64,000 nt of DNA from Notamacropus eugenii (lineage: Eukaryota; Chordata; Mammalia; Diprotodontia; Macropodidae), in assembly GCF_028372415.1 (NCBI RefSeq), contig NC_092879.1, positions 68,204,800 to 68,268,799 of the forward strand, read 5' to 3'. Under the pieces are notes generated by a model. It was given only the letters and a program-made list of their open reading frames with translations, searched no databases and was not told the origin of the DNA. A program made the translations under genes and the position numbers. Below, in pieces: positions 34,290-47,189 of the stretch (its first letter is position 1; each line of letters opens with the position of its first letter).

Positions 34290-35680
34290 ATATACATACT
34301 CCTTTTTTCTTTTTTATAAATTGTATCCATCTTTTTTTTTACATCAACAGATTTTTTTTCCCAATATCTTTGCCCCTTCCTCTTTCCAGAGAACTATTTT
34401 ATATAACAAATATTTTTTTTAAAAAGGAAAAGGAAAAAAAATCAGTGTAACTGATCAATACATTGAAAAATCTGAAAATATATGTACTACATCACATCAG
34501 TGGACCTCCCAGTTGTGGTCTCAATGTCTTTTCAATCTCTTCTTTGGAGCCATTTTTATTTTTTGTAATTTTGGAACATTCACTTTTGGTTGAGTTGTAA
34601 TTGTTCTTTCTATTCATTTTGTTATAATGATTGTGTTTATTGTTTTCTTAGCTATATTTATTTCACTCTGCAACAGATCCTGTAAATCTTTCCATTTGTC
34701 TCTGTATTCATCATATTTTATTGTTTCTTCTAATACAGTAATATTCTAATACATTCATGTTAATTTGTTAAGCATTTTCCCAGTCAATTAGCATCTACTT
34801 TGTTTCTCTTTCTTTGCTGTCATAAAAAGTACTTAAATAAATATTTTGGTGCATGTGGGGGCTTTCTTCTTTTCAATGACCTCGTTGGGGTATTCGTAGT
34901 CGAATCTTTTGGTCAAAGTGTGTGAATATTTTAATCATTTCATTTACACAATTTACATTTCTTTTGTAAAATGGTTATACTGATTCACAACACCACCAAC
35001 AATGTACTAGTCTACTACTGTCTCACAACCCCCCAAAAATTGAGTATTCTCATTTTTTGTCATCTTTGTCCATTTGCTGGTATGAGGTAAAACCTCAGAT
35101 TATTTTGATCTTCATTTCTTTTGTTATTAGTGATTTGAAACATTCTTGTATATGATTAATAGTTTGCAATTCCTCTTTCGAGGACTGTTTGTTCATGACC
35201 TTTGATCATTTATACATTGGGGAATAGCTTTTGCTTTCATATGTATGTATATATATATTATACATACACATGTGTGTATAGGTATATATGTGTGTATATG
35301 TATAGAGAGACATATGTATGTGTATATATATATGTATACATATGAGTTATTAATACATCTTGTATGCCAAAACCTTATCAGAGAAAATTGATCCAAAGAA
35401 TTTTTTTTCGAATTTGACCACTTCCCTTCTTATCTTAGATGCATCAATGTTGTCTGTGCAGAAGTTTTTCAGTTTCAAGTAATCAAAGGTATCTATTTTC
35501 TTTTTTTTGTAATTGCATCTATCTCTTGTGTGGTTAAGGATCCATCTTCTACCTTTAACTGTGAGAGGCACATGATCTACTTCTATTTTTTAATGGTATG
35601 ATATTTAATACTAAGGTCACATATCTTTTTGGAAGTTAATACAAGAAGGGACACAGATGAGGGTTGTCTCAGATACATTG
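34290..35680 (-). mobile_element. Old L1 LINE, ORF2 C-terminal part and 3' UTR
   Basis: On the minus strand near 35400-35570 the segment TFDYLKLKNFCTDN...ASKIRREV parallels the better-preserved L1 at 44121-45850 (FDYIKLKSFYTNK...ATKIRREA). Downstream plus-strand landmarks such as TGTTCATGACCTTTGATCATTTATACATTGGGGAATAG and GCATGTGGG are shared with L1 ORF2. It is much more diverged than the other L1 copies, hence an older subfamily. A microsatellite interrupts it at 35239-35343. Confidence 0.75.
35239..35343. repeat. (AT)n/(GT)n microsatellite
   Basis: TATATATA, GTGTGTATA and ATGTATGTAT runs inside the old L1 copy. Confidence 0.92.
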
Positions 35681-35839
35681 TTATTTAGTTGCTTTTTAAG
35701 TGAAAATGTTAAGTCACTTGCCTGGATAGATATATGCACACATCCATATCTTCAAACCAATTAAACAGATTGTTGGAAAATCTCAAAAAACTAGAAGCCC
35801 AGAAGATGAAGTGATTTGGAGGCCTATAAACTTGCACAG

Positions 35840-36090
35840 GATCAGTTAGATGGCACAGAGGATAGAGTGCCAGACCTGGAGTCAGAAAGATTTGTCTTCC
35901 TGAGTCACAATCTGACCTCAGACACTCACTAGTTGTGTAACCTTGGACAAATCACTTCACCCTGTTTGCCTCAGTTTCCTCATCTATGAAAGGAACTGGA
36001 GAAAGAAATGACAAACCACGCCAGTATCTCTTCCAAGAAAACCTAGATGGGGTCACAAAGAGTTGGATACAACTGAAAAACAACTGAATA
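35840..36090 (+). mobile_element. MAR1/WSINE-type tRNA-RTE SINE
   Basis: GTTAGATGGCACAGAGGATAGAGTGCC, CACTAGTTGTGTAACCTTGGACAAATCACTTCACC and the RTE-like tail CCAGTATCTCTTCCAAGAAAACC...GGTCACAAAGAGTTGGATACAACTGAAAAAC are all present; same family as 24777-25011. Confidence 0.85.
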
Positions 36091-36209
36091 CAAATTTGTC
36101 CAAGTTGGTCACTCTATTTTAATTTTCAGTAATCTGGTCTATGAATGAGCTGTTAGGGAGAGTAAGAGCATATCACACCATGATTTTAAAAGTTCTCTCT
36201 TTAATTCTA

Positions 36210-36380
36210 AAAATAAGATTTTGAGATAGGCCATCAGTGGTCATCAGATTTAATCTCCTTATTTTATAGGTAAGGAAACAGAGGCCCAGACAAGGAAAAT
36301 GCCTTTCCCAAAGTCACATTTGTAGTCAGTAATTAAGCCAGTATTTTTAAGGCAGGTCCTTTGACCTCTTGAGCTAGTGT
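36210..36380 (-). mobile_element. MIR-type SINE
   Basis: TTTATAGGTAAGGAAACAGAGGCCCAGA...TTTCCCAAAGTCAC is the reversed MIR core. Confidence 0.7.
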
Positions 36381-36929
36381 ATCTATGACTTCACTCTTAT
36401 GGGGATAAGTAAGACTTGTTCTAATGCTGGAATCAAAGACAAAGGTGCCCTTGTCTCAGTTCATATGCATATTGTGAAACTTCGTAAAGTGGCTTCCAAC
36501 TATATCTTTTTCAGTCTATGACTATTTTAAATTATGCTCACTTAAATGGTAGGGATTGATGTTTTTCTTTTCATTTCCCCCTGATTCTTAACAGCTCATT
36601 CCAGCCCTGTTTTGTCTTTCTAGTTAAATTCCTCTAGAAAAATGTTTGCTCCTCTGTGTTGCGGCAAAGCTACATAAGCATCCTTCAGGTGCTGTGTAAG
36701 AAGTCGCACACCTATCTGGAGCAGGGAAGGGACACTGTTTTGCATCTCTGCTTGTATAGAGTCCTAGTCTGAAATTTCAAAAGGGACACACTCAGATTCC
36801 CCTGAAAGTTATGTGACAAAGCAGAAGAAAAGGTGATCCTGCTGTCTGAGCTGGGCTGCTGAAGCTTGAAGTATTGGAATTGGGCAACCTCACTTGCATC
36901 ATTTCATCAAGAATCCCAACATGCTTAGA

Positions 36930-37125
36930 TAGACTCATGTAATCTTATTGCTAGAAGGGAGCTCAAAGGCAATCAAGTTCAATCCATTAGCTTTACATAT
37001 GAAGACAAAGAGGCCAAAAGTCCCCCAGAAGATTAGTAGCAGAGCAGAGACTAGAAGCCAAATCTCTGCAGCCCTCCTTCCTTATCCCTTACCAGCCTAG
37101 TATTACTGCCTACTATATACCACAT
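36930..37125 (-). mobile_element. MIR-type SINE
   Basis: TATTGCTAGAAGGGAGCTCAAAGG...ATGAAGACAAAGAGGCC...GATTAGTAGCAGAGCAGAGACTAGAAGCC follows the reversed CORE-SINE. Confidence 0.65.
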
Positions 37126-38429
37126 GGTCTCCCAAAGAGCAGAAATGACAAATTAATATATGTCACTATTTTAAGTTAACTTAGACACTTTCAGAAAGGC
37201 TCGTCACATTCTATTTTTTTCTTCATTGCCTTTCAGACAAACCCTTCCTCTACACTTAGTATGAAAAGGCTATGTTAGAAATTTATTTTCTCTGCAGCTT
37301 CCAAAGAAAATAGTTGTAAAAGTAGAAAATGAAACGTGTCACTCTTGAGTTTACTGTACAGTTGCTTCCTCTATTGCCCTCCCCCCCCCCAACCCTCACC
37401 TCATACCAGGTTAGGATATTCAAAATTCAAAATACAGGACATCAAGGAAACACCCAAATATATAATTTCAGTTGATATTTCAACGTGTAGGATTTTATGG
37501 CATCTCCCTACTTCCAAGACAGAGGAGAGATAATTTGGATTGCTTCACTAATGTAATCCTATGGGGCTAAGACCTGAGTGTCCTGTTTTACTCTCAGGGT
37601 TGCTGCTTCTCTCAGTATCTAGCCCCAGAGTTGACTGAGCCCTTCCATTCAGAATAACTGGGGCCTGTAAGCCTTCACCTAGCCTTCTTTATTCAAAGTT
37701 GTAACTGCCACATCACCATTTGGAGTCAAGATTTATAAAGTGCTCCATCTACTCTGTTGACAGCTATTGTGGGCAGCTCTCCCTTTTAAGTATTTAAAGG
37801 AATAGGTTTGGAGAAATTGGGGCAGCAGAATGACTTGGGATTTGGGGAATGTGAAGTAACCACACAAAAAGCTAACCCATTGTAGTTATTTTTTTTTTTC
37901 TGAAAGTAAAGAACATTCAGGATTCTTTAAGGGAAAATTAGTTCTTGTAATAGTATCCTGATAGGATGAGCTGACTAACTCTGTAGGGAGGAAAACCCAA
38001 CTAATTGCACAATTTTATGTCTGTTCTGAAGAGGGTGAAGCCAATAGGTTTCCCCCCTCAAACTATAAGTATTTTCCTGTTCTTCCTGTCTGCAATCCAG
38101 CCAAAAATTTAAGAAGTTTACTGTGTAACAACTAAAAATCCACATACCAGTCAACATCAATAGCTAATAATAAATTTTTAAAAGTCCTTGGAAAAGTTTT
38201 GGCTGATGTTAGATCTCTGAAGAAAAAGCAATTATTCACAGCATTAGTACCACTAAATGAATGCTGGAAAGGAATAGAAGTTACAGACATTTCCATATCA
38301 AATTCTCAGTGACTAAGCACACCATCAGTGGTGAATTTTTGGAAGATTTAACATTAGCCACATATTGCCAGCTAATATTAATATTACCCAGCTGAGGGTG
38401 ACTTTAGCTGTTCTGAATGATCAGCTTTA
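37126..38429. other. No gene or clear repeat
   Basis: Repeat-poor intron sequence with a C10 run near 37381. Confidence 0.4.
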
Positions 38430-38640
38430 TAGAAGTTCACAGACTGAGAGAGGTAGCAGAGACCTTAGAGATTATTTGGTCTAAACCTTGCACTTCGTAT
38501 TTGAGGAATCTGAGGCTTTCAGGAAGTGTCTAAGGCCACTCTGTGTGTCTGTGCGTCAGACCTGAAAGTAGAACCCTGGGTTCTTGACTCCTAATTCACT
38601 TTTCATTTCACTATATCACCACTACCTTAAATTCTTTCTT
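38430..38640 (-). mobile_element. MIR-type SINE
   Basis: GAGAGGTAGCAGAGACCTTAGAGATTATTTGG, TTTGAGGAATCTGAGGC and AGAACCCTGGGTTCTTGACTCC are reversed CORE-SINE motifs. Confidence 0.65.
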
Positions 38641-38691
38641 TCGAATTATTTGAACTGGAAGGAATATCCAAGGCTATCTACCTGGAAATAA

Positions 38692-38760
38692 ATATACATA
38701 CGTATATATATGTATATGTATATGTATACACACACACACACATATATATATATATATTAT
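38692..38760. repeat. (AT)n(AC)n microsatellite
   Basis: TATATGTATATG, (CA)n and (TA)n in succession. Confidence 0.93.
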
Positions 38761-38795
38761 CTAGAATATATTAATATGTTGGATAATATTGAATA

Positions 38796-38890
38796 ATGTT
38801 ATGTTATGCTATGTTACGTTACATTACGTTACGTTACGTTACGTTATGTTATGTTATGTTATGTTATGTTATGTTATGTTATGTTATGCT
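38796..38890. repeat. (ATGTT)19 pentanucleotide array with ACGTT variants
   Basis: Nineteen 5-bp units fill exactly 95 bp. The first units and the right half are ATGTT (with ATGCT at the edges), while the inner left block is ACGTT with one ACATT. The ACGTT block brings about six CpG sites into a CpG-poor intron. Confidence 0.95.
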
Positions 38891-39353
38891 ATGGTTTTCA
38901 CTGACTTACCCAAATGCTTTTCACTGACAATAGTTTCTCTTGATAATTAACTCAACTATATCTAATCTGTTCATTTTAAGTAGGGTATATGCTTCCATTT
39001 ATATAATCTTTTCAAGAATCATAACTTTCTAAGACATAATACCTACAAACTTGCATCAGTTTGCTTTATTAGTATATCTAGTTATGTTGAAAACTGAAAA
39101 CAAATAAATTAATAAATTTGGGGGAAAAAAAAGAAAGTGAGCATCTGGGCTGAAAGTGAGAGTGGCTAATTTTTTTTGTCAGGAGGCACATGCCAGTATT
39201 AATCTAGATGCTCTCTCCTGCCTGTATTAACCTGTATGTCCTGTTTCTAGTAAAGTAGGCAGGGCTTCTTGGGATACAGAAATGAAGGACATATTTACAC
39301 TTTGGAAGATAAGGGAAAATAAAAACAATAAAAAGGCCAACTTTAAAAGGGAA

Positions 39354-39357
<4 letters not shown>

Positions 39358-39396
<39 letters not shown>
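39358..39396. repeat. (CA)n microsatellite
   Basis: About 19 CA units. Confidence 0.97.
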
Positions 39397-39399
<3 letters not shown>

Positions 39400-39599
39400 T
39401 TCAATTCATTATTTATATTCTATGTATTTGTATAGCTTTGACCATGAGTGTCAGTAATACTGTTCCTGGGTATTGTCATATGTGAATTCCTGGACCTCTC
39501 CCTTGATATTATCCCTCCTGTTTCATATGTGCTACTACCTCTCTGTGGTATTTGGTTTAGTGTGTATGTATTTTTTTAACTCACACAAAAATTCATGAC

Positions 39600-39790
39600 C
39601 ACTTTCTAAACCTTACTTATTTAATTTTGACAGAAGCCTTGAGAACTTGGTGCTATTGTAAGCATCCTTGATTTAACAGATAAGGAAAGTAAAGCTTAAA
39701 AAGGCCATGTGATTCTCCTAGGGTCTTCTAACTACTAAGCATCTGAGATGGAATTTGAACTCGCACCTTCCTGGGTGGAGGCTCACTCCA
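39600..39790 (-). mobile_element. CORE-type SINE
   Basis: TTGGTGCTATTGTAAGCATCC, AACAGATAAGGAAAGTAAAGC and GATGGAATTTGAACTCGCACCTTCCTGG are reversed CORE-SINE segments. Confidence 0.7.
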
Positions 39791-41299
39791 CTCTGTCTCA
39801 TTATTAGAAAGTACCTTACCTTCATTATCCTGGCTGAGCCTCCTAGCTCAGGAATAAGGAAGAAGATTCCATTTCTTTTAATCGTATCATTAGGAGGCAA
39901 CTACTATGGAACAACCTTTGTTCTATTGTCAGATGATGGGCATTGATCACCTCCAACTTGAAAAATGCCAGGAAAGATAGCTGAGAAATTTTGGGAATGA
40001 TGCCTAAGGAGGAAGGAAAAAAACCACTGAATCCCTGCATAGCATATTCATATACACTGGAACAGGAATGTAATTTGATTGAAACAAAGGATGAGAAATG
40101 TGACAGCAGCAATGCCATCGTTGGCTTTAAGCTTGCTTTACATAAAGCCATCATTAGGACTTGGCCTGCAAAGTCCTGTTTCACACTGGGGCACATCATT
40201 CTCAGTTAACAGTCAGTAGGCCCCTTGATAGAACTTTGCAGTATGCCAATTCTCCAGCTTTTTCAGTAAAAATCACTCCCCCAGTTAGGACTCCTCTTTT
40301 TACAGATGAGAAAACCAAGGTCAAGAGAAGTGCCTTCTGCTCTGTGAACCTCAATTTTCCATCAACTAAATGGAGAAGGTAGACCAGATTAGAATAAATT
40401 TAAGATTCCTTCTGCCTTTAAATTTGTGATCCTATGGTTTTAGGAAATTTGCTTCAAAGAAAGAAAGTTGAAATGAAAACAAAATAGGAAATACAGAGAG
40501 CAATAAAAAATTTGGTCTTAGGTTCTTTCTTCTAATCATTTAACTTGTCATTTTCTTGAACCAGTAATTACCTTAAGCCTGGACATCTCAAAACCTGACA
40601 AGGTATGAACAAAGAGCTCCCTGCACATGGCTTCATCTGACTTTGTCTGCTAAGCATGCATTTCTGTCCTGGTACTGGGCCTATTGGGCCCCTTTGTTCT
40701 GGAAGGACAGCGTAGCTGAGGAACAACTGAGACACATCATGTCCCTTGTTGGTCCCCTGACCTCTTTGCTCTCTAGATGCCATGGCAAAGGGACAATAGA
40801 ACAGTTTCATATTCTCAACCAGACTTTAACTTAATATATCCGCAAGTGCTCTAGAAAAGCAAATGACATTTGATGGGAGGAGAATAATGAAGAGTTCCTT
40901 GTACCCCCTAGCTACCTCTCCCGGAGCAAAACAAATGTTTTCACAAAAACTCGAGCAGTCTCATTAGTGGTTTGTACTTGTAGGCCCTTCTTACGAAACA
41001 GGTGTCCTCCTTCTGAAAAGCTACATACCACCTGTCTTCTGGGAAGACATTTTAAATGTATTCATGGGAGTTCCCTATTTGAAGGTAGCTTGTAGGCAGT
41101 TCATTTGTAAAGGGACAGTTGACTCTACATTCCATGATCCCTACATCTTTGTCTATCAACATGGTTTTTAGAGAATTACTTTGGGGTTCTGAGTTCACCT
41201 AGTTTAGGGTTCCTACCTAAACTCCTAGATGGAGGTGAGTACAACTAGAATATAGAGCTAGGTGGAGTCGAGGTAGGCCATACACATACAGAATGTTTC
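39791..41299. other. Mostly unique intron sequence
   Basis: Only a SINE scrap is visible near 40290-40440 (TTTTTACAGATGAGAAAACCAAGG). Otherwise no element or exon. Confidence 0.4.
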
Positions 41300-41480
41300 A
41301 GATTATAGATTACTGTTTGGGAGTCAAAGGACTTGCATTCAAAAAGTCCCAGCTCAGATACCATCTATGTAACGTTAGGCAAATTCCATCCTCCTTTTCT
41401 CATCCCCAACTTCCTCATGTTAAAATCAAAGAGTTAGGCTAGATTGTCTCCAAGGTCCCTTCTAGCTCAAAATCTCATCA
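41300..41480 (+). mobile_element. MIR-type SINE
   Basis: TTTGGGAGTCAAAGGACTTGCATTCAAAAAGTCCC, ATCTATGTAACGTTAGGC and TAGATTGTCTCCAAGGTCCCTTCTAGCTC follow MIR/THER1. Confidence 0.68.
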
Positions 41481-41589
41481 CTGACATCTGTTTCAGGTGA
41501 TTTTAGATTAGTTTTCAAACATTTGCAAGGCAGCAAATACTTATTAAACATAAATCTAATACACTGTACAGGCCCATATCTAACTATAT

Positions 41590-41740
41590 TTTACCAAATA
41601 GAAAGTAAAAGGCTAAGTAGAAGGCAGAAGGTAAGTGACTTGCTCAAGGTACTAAAGCCAGTGAACAAGTTGGGATTTTAAGCCAAGTCCCAGGACTCCA
41701 AATTCAGTGCTCTTTTTATTGAATCCTGCTGCCTTCTTTT
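41590..41740 (-). mobile_element. MIR-type SINE, truncated
   Basis: GGTAAGTGACTTGCTCAAGGTACTAAAGCC and CCAAGTCCCAGGACTCC match the reversed core and head. A forward head scrap (TTTAGTGGATAGAGTTTTAG) follows at 41822-41900. Confidence 0.62.
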
Positions 41741-41998
41741 CTAAACAATCCCTTAAAAATCATAATGAGGAAATTGGGCCTGTAGCCATACATACACATC
41801 TATGAGAGGGAGGAGGAGAAAATTTAGTGGATAGAGTTTTAGAAAGATCTGGGTTTAAGTTGCATCTTTGAGCAAGACATTTAACCTTTGGGTGCCCAAG
41901 GCATTTTTCAAAGTTGTGGAGTTTGCTGGTGCATTAGTGGAAGAATTTTTGATTTTTTAAAAATTTCCCATACCAGTGAAATCACACATCAAATCAGT

Positions 41999-42060
41999 GT
42001 ATGTGTATGTGTGTGTGCGCGCGCGTTTTATATAATATATATATGTATATGTATATATAA
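41999..42060. repeat. (TG)n(CG)n(AT)n tract
   Basis: GTGTGTGTGCGCGCGCG passes into TATATAATATATATATG; Z-DNA-prone at its left end. Confidence 0.93.
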
Positions 42061-42789
42061 TTATGTCGAGACAGAGAGACACACAGACATCACTCAATTG
42101 AAAATATCCACCAACAATCTGCAGATTTGATTGTGCCTGCATTTTAACATTCATGTTCTGAACTGAACAGTTTGTATAAGGGATAGTGTGTTAACATAGC
42201 CAGACTACACTGGAGCCTGACAGGGTCATAAATCATGTGTTTCCTTTTTGGTAGCAGATGTGAAATGAGTTTATAAAATAAAAAGTTTTTTGAGGTGCTG
42301 AGTCGCTAATGAGTTCTGATAAGTAATCCTAATAAGTCAGTCAGATTGAGGACAGAAATGTCAGTGCAGATTTGTTGTTCCTTTTGGTTGAAATTCAGCT
42401 AAGACATATGTGGAATATTGTTCAAAGAGTCTAATTTTTCCTCAAAAAAAGTTTCCATCCAGGTAACCAAGTTTCCAAACAGAATTATGAGTTATCTTGA
42501 CCAGCTATTAAAATGGTCCTGATACTTTCCAGATTGTCAGAGCAATGCCCAGCAGTTCTGGGGATTTGGGGCAATTAGCATGAAAGCCTCCTCAAATTAA
42601 CTTGTTGAAACAAATTTATTTCTGAAGGGGAGGTAAGGAGATCTCAGGGAGACACTTTAGATTTCAGATCACAATTCTTCATGAAAAGGAGCTATACCTA
42701 GCACGATCTGATGCTTAGGGAGAAGGAAAAGGCTGCAAACTTAGAGCTTCTTATTTTTAACTACTTTTTACTGACTAGGTACTAAGTGC

Positions 42790-43075
42790 AAATGTCAGCT
42801 AGGTGGCGTAGTAGATAGCATTGGACCTCAACTTGGATGTTGCACTTAAGAGCACTGGACCTGGAGTCAGAACGGTTACAGTTCAAATCCCACCTCAGGC
42901 ACTTAGGAAGGCTTCTATGTTATCTTGGGCATCAGTTAACCTCTGCCTCAGTTTTTCCTCATCTGTAAACTGGGAGCAACAGTGGCACCTCTTTTCCAGG
43001 ATTTCTGTGAGGATAAAATGAAACTATATCTGTAAAGTACTTTGTAAATTATAAAGCACTTTATTCCCATTTCAC
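42790..43075 (+). mobile_element. CORE-type SINE, near full length
   Basis: CAGCTAGGTGGCGTAGTAGATAGC, CTGGACCTGGAGTCAGAACGG, CAGTTCAAATCCCACCTCAGGCACTTAG and the tail TTTCTGTGAGGATAAAATGAAACTATATCTGTAAAGTAC are in forward order. The head appears duplicated (two GGACCT segments near 42823 and 42857). Confidence 0.82.
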
Positions 43076-43635
43076 TGCCTCAGTATAAAGTCCACTTGCC
43101 CAGCCCTACTTAAGGCTTTGTAAATTATTACCACCTGACCACAGGATTAATAATGAGTTATGAGGTCTTTGATGTTTTGACTATGAAGCTATGAAATTCT
43201 TTGACTTGCAATTCCTGTTAACAATACTAACTGTCAATTAAAGATATCAGATTCTTCTTTTCTTTGGTCAGCAAAGGATACATGTTACACATTCTTCTCC
43301 CAGAGTACTATACTAATTCCATATTTTAGGATACACAGCAACAAAATCATTTAAATGTTTTATGTAAAATAAATCCTTATTTCTCATTGACTTTCTTTCT
43401 GAAATTGGAGATGCATTTTCAAAGAGAGGGGAAAAAATCTCCCATCAGACTGAGATGAATATTTTACAAGGGAGATGGTAGCCAGTGGCATGCTAAGGTT
43501 GTATTGGGGTGCTTTTGATGCACTTTAATGACCTTGAAATCTCCTTTTTTGCTGCTTCCATGTCCTCCTTATACCATTTGAATTTTTCTTCACTTAGTGA
43601 ACCGTACAAATCAATAATAACTCCTCATATGTTAT
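43076..43635. other. No gene or clear repeat
   Basis: AT-rich intron sequence without a recognised element. Confidence 0.4.
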
Positions 43636-44120
43636 TATTTTTTTAAAAATTAATTAATTAATTTGTTTTCAGTTTTCTACAATCTCTTCCATATGTCTTA
43701 GATTTTTCCCCCTCCCTCCCTGAGACAGCATGCAATCTTATATAGGTTCTACACATACATTCTTATTAAATACATTTTCACTTCAGTCATGTCGCATAGA
43801 AGAATTAAAATGAATGGGAGAAACCATAAAACAAAACAAACATAATATAACATAACACAAGAGAAAATGGTCTGCTTCATTCTGTGATCCAATTCCATAG
43901 TTCTTCCTCTGGATGTGGAAGGCATTTTGCCTCAAGAGTCCATTGGGAATCTTTTAGGTCCTTGCATTACTGTGAAGGGTTAAATCTACCAGAAAAGTTC
44001 CTCACACATTGTGGTTGTTACTGTGTACAAAGTTCTCCTGGTTCTGCTCCTTTTACTCAGCATCAATCAGTTCATAAAAGTCCTTCCAGGCCTCTCTGAA
44101 GTCTTCCTGTTCATCATTTC
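43636..44120 (-). mobile_element. L1 LINE 3' UTR, cut short at 44120
   Basis: On the minus strand this is an L1 3' UTR and the extreme end of ORF2. It shares landmarks with the copies at 2395 and 44121: AGAAGAATTAAAATGAATGGGAGAAACCAT, CTGGATGTGGAAGGCATTTTGCC and GTTCTCCTGGTTCTGCTCC. It stops at ...CATCATTTCTT, exactly where the next L1 poly-A tail (plus-strand poly-T) begins. Confidence 0.85.
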
Positions 44121-45850
44121 TTTTTTTTAAAATTGAATTATTTTATTTGCTTTCAGTGTTCAACAATCACTTCCATATATCTTTCATTTTTTTCCACTCC
44201 CTCCCCACTCCCTTCCTGAGATGGTGAACCATCTTATGTAGGTTCTACATATACATTCCTATCAGATGTATGTAGCATAGAAGAATTAAAGTGAATGGGA
44301 GAAACCATAAAAAAAACAAAACATAATACAAAAGAAAATGATCTGTTTCTATCTGCGATCCAGTTCCAAGGTTCATTCTCTGGATGTGGAAGGCATTTTG
44401 CCTTGAGTCCATTGGAAATTTTCTAAGTCCATGCATTTCAATGAAGTACTAAGTCTACCAGAAAAATTCCTTGCACACTGTGGTTGTTGCTGTGTACAAA
44501 GTTCTCCTGGTTCTGCTCCTTTCACTCAGCATCAGTTCATATAAGTCCTTCCAGGTCTCTCTGAAGTCTTCCTGCTCATCATTTCTTGTAGCACAATAGT
44601 AGTCCATTACATTCATGTACCACAACCTGTTTAGCCATTCCCCATTGGATAGACATCCCCTTGATTTCCAGTTCCTGGTCACCACAGAGAGAACTGCTAT
44701 AAATATTTTTGTACATGTGGGACCCTTTCCAATTTTTATTATCTCTTGAGAATACAGTCCTAGAAGCAATATTACTGGAACAAAGGGTATGCCCATTTTT
44801 GTAGCCCTTTGGGCATAGTTCCAGATTGCTCTCCAGAATAGTTGGATCAGCTCACAGCTCCACCAACAATGAATTACTGTTCCAACTTTCTCACCTCTTC
44901 TCCAACATTTATCATCTTCCTGTTTTTTTCATGTTAGCCAAACTGATAGGTGTGATGTGGTACCTCAGAGTTGTTTTGACTTGCATCTCTCTAATCAATA
45001 GGGATTTAGAGCATTTTTTCATATGACTATAGATAGCTTTAATTTCTTCCTCTGAAAATTCCCTGTTCCTATCCTTTGACCATTTATGAATTGGGGAATG
45101 ACTTGTGTTCTTGTACATTTGACTCAGTTCTCTATATATTCCAGAAATGAGGCCTTTATCACAGATGCCAGTTGCAAAAATTCTTTCCCAATTTTCTGCT
45201 TCCCTCCTAATCTTGGTTGCATTGGGTTTGTTTGTGTAAAAACTTTTCAGTTTAATGTAATCAAAATTATCCATTTTGCACTTCATACTGTTCTCTATCT
45301 CTTGTTTGGTCAAAAATTTTTCCATTCTCCATAAATCTGACAAATACACTATTCCTTGCTCCCCTAATTTGTTTATAGTATCAGTCTTTATACCTAGATC
45401 ATGTATCCATTTGGACTTTATTCTTATGTACGGGGTTAGGCATTAGTCTATGCCCAGTTTCTGCCACACCGTTATCCAGTTTTCCCAGCAATTTTTGTCA
45501 AACAGTGAGTTCTTATCCCAGAAGCTGGGGTCCTTGGGTTTATCAAACACTAGATTGCTATATTCATTGAGTACTGTGTCTTGAGTACCTAACCTATTCC
45601 ACTGAGCTACCCCTCTGTTTCTTAGCCAGTACCAAGTGGCTTTGATGATGGCTGCTTTGTAATACAATTTGAGATCTGGTAGGGCTAGGCCACCTTCCCT
45701 AGCATTTCTTTTCATTAGTTCTCTTGGTATTCTGGACCTTTTGTTCTTCTAGATGAATTTTGATATTAGTTTTTTCTAGCTCTAGAAAATAATTATTTGA
45801 TAGTCTGATTGGTATGACACTGAATAAGTAAATTAATTTAGGTAGATATA
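44121..45850 (-). mobile_element. L1 LINE, 5'-truncated, long ORF2 C-terminal part
   Basis: This is the best-preserved L1 in the window. Minus-strand ORF2 blocks, in order from the right: AREGGLALPDLKLYYKAAII, CWENWITVWQKLGID, ATKIRREAENWERIFATGICDKGLISGIY, FSEEEIKAIYSHMKKCSKSLLIREMQVKTTLRYHITP, IPFVPVILLLGLYS and LWYMNVMDYYCATRND, then the 3' UTR and tail at 44121. These are the thumb-to-C-terminal parts of the L1 reverse-transcriptase protein. The frame is broken in places; 5' truncation is at about 45850. Confidence 0.92.
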
Positions 45851-45889
45851 TTATTGTTTTTTAACATTTTTGCTACAAAACCTGAGATT

Positions 45890-46070
45890 TCATTAAAGTA
45901 GGGAACTCTCATTGTGGCAACTCTTTTCACTGACATGGTTAGACACCTTATCTTAGAGAGTTGTCAGTGGAACTGAGATGATAAATGATTTGTCCATGAT
46001 CATACAGCTAATATGGGTCAGGTACAAAATTCAAGACCACACTTTTATGCCAGATTAGCCCTTTATAGAC
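45890..46070 (-). mobile_element. CORE-type SINE, diverged
   Basis: GTTGTCAGTGGAACTGAGATGATAAATGATTTGTCCATGATCATACAGCTAATATGGGTC carries a reversed core. Confidence 0.5.
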
Positions 46071-46174
46071 TTTAACTCTCTTAATGTGGCTTGAGGATTT
46101 ACAGTATTTAATACTGTTAATCTCTGTTTTTAGATTTCACCAGTAGATGCCACCATCTAACATGGGTGTTTTCC

Positions 46175-46360
46175 AATATGATCATAGATTTAGAGCTGGG
46201 AAGGGACCCTAGAGGTCTTCTGGCTCATCACTCTCATTGTACCAGTGAGGAAATTGAGACCAACAGACTTGATGTAACTTGTCCAAGGTCACACAGAGAG
46301 TATGTGCAAAACCAAGGTCGTATGACTTCTAATCCAGGGCTCTTTCGGAATCATAGGATT
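46175..46360 (-). mobile_element. MIR-type SINE
   Basis: TTAGAGCTGGGAAGGGACCCTAGAGGTCTTCTGG, CAGTGAGGAAATTGAGACC and TCCAAGGTCACACAGAGAG are the reversed MIR/THER1 order. Two more tail scraps follow at 46355-46420 and 46485-46550. Confidence 0.75.
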
Positions 46361-46550
46361 TAAAGCTGGAAGGAATGTTAGGGTTCATCTAAAACTCTCT
46401 CATTTTATTTATTTTTGCTTAATCATTTTTTTTATTATCACCAATTTGCTTAGATGATATGCACAGTGATTTAGTTAAAATTCATAAGCTGATAGAATGC
46501 TAGACCTGAAAAGAAGCCTTAAAAGTCATCTACTCCAAACTCCTCAGTCT

Positions 46551-47189
46551 ATTTGTCTTTCAATCTTCTGACCTCAAATCTATCACCCATTCTCCTATGT
46601 CATTCTATCTCCCAGTTCCCTGCCTGTTTAGTGCCCAATTCTGTCTTGTAGTGTCAGCCTCTGAAGCTCTGTCACTCAGGCAGAAAGCAGAGCAATCATT
46701 ACCCTGATGATTTAATACTTAAGAAGAACAGGCATTATAAAATTGAAATGTCCACAAATAATTCCCCTTGATTGAAGTAACTCTCTAAGCCTAAAGCCAA
46801 GGGCATAAAAATAAGGAGTAATATGCCTTTGAAAACTCTTCAAAGTCTTCCTCATTTCTCTGCCTCTGTGATTTCTTAGATGATCAGAGCTGCCTAGCAT
46901 GTGTGAAAATGTAGGCATTAATACAAGTTCAGAGAATTGAAGATGAAGCATGCCATCCACCTCTTGCCAGAAGAATAATGGACTTAAAATATAGAATGAG
47001 ACTTAACATTTGTGGACATGGTCAATGTGGGAATTTATTTCGCTTGGGTCATGCAAATGTTTTATGTTGGTTTTAGTTTTTATTTAAAAGCAAAGTTCAA
47101 TAGAATAGGGAAAGGAAGAGATGCGGAGTGTTCATAAAAATGAAAGAATAAATAGTTTTAAAGGAAAAAAAGGAAATTCAGACTTCAAA
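46551..47189. other. No gene; unassigned sequence
   Basis: Nothing clearly recognised. The part from about 46990 may be a further repeat flank leading into the R4/Dong-like copy. Confidence 0.35.
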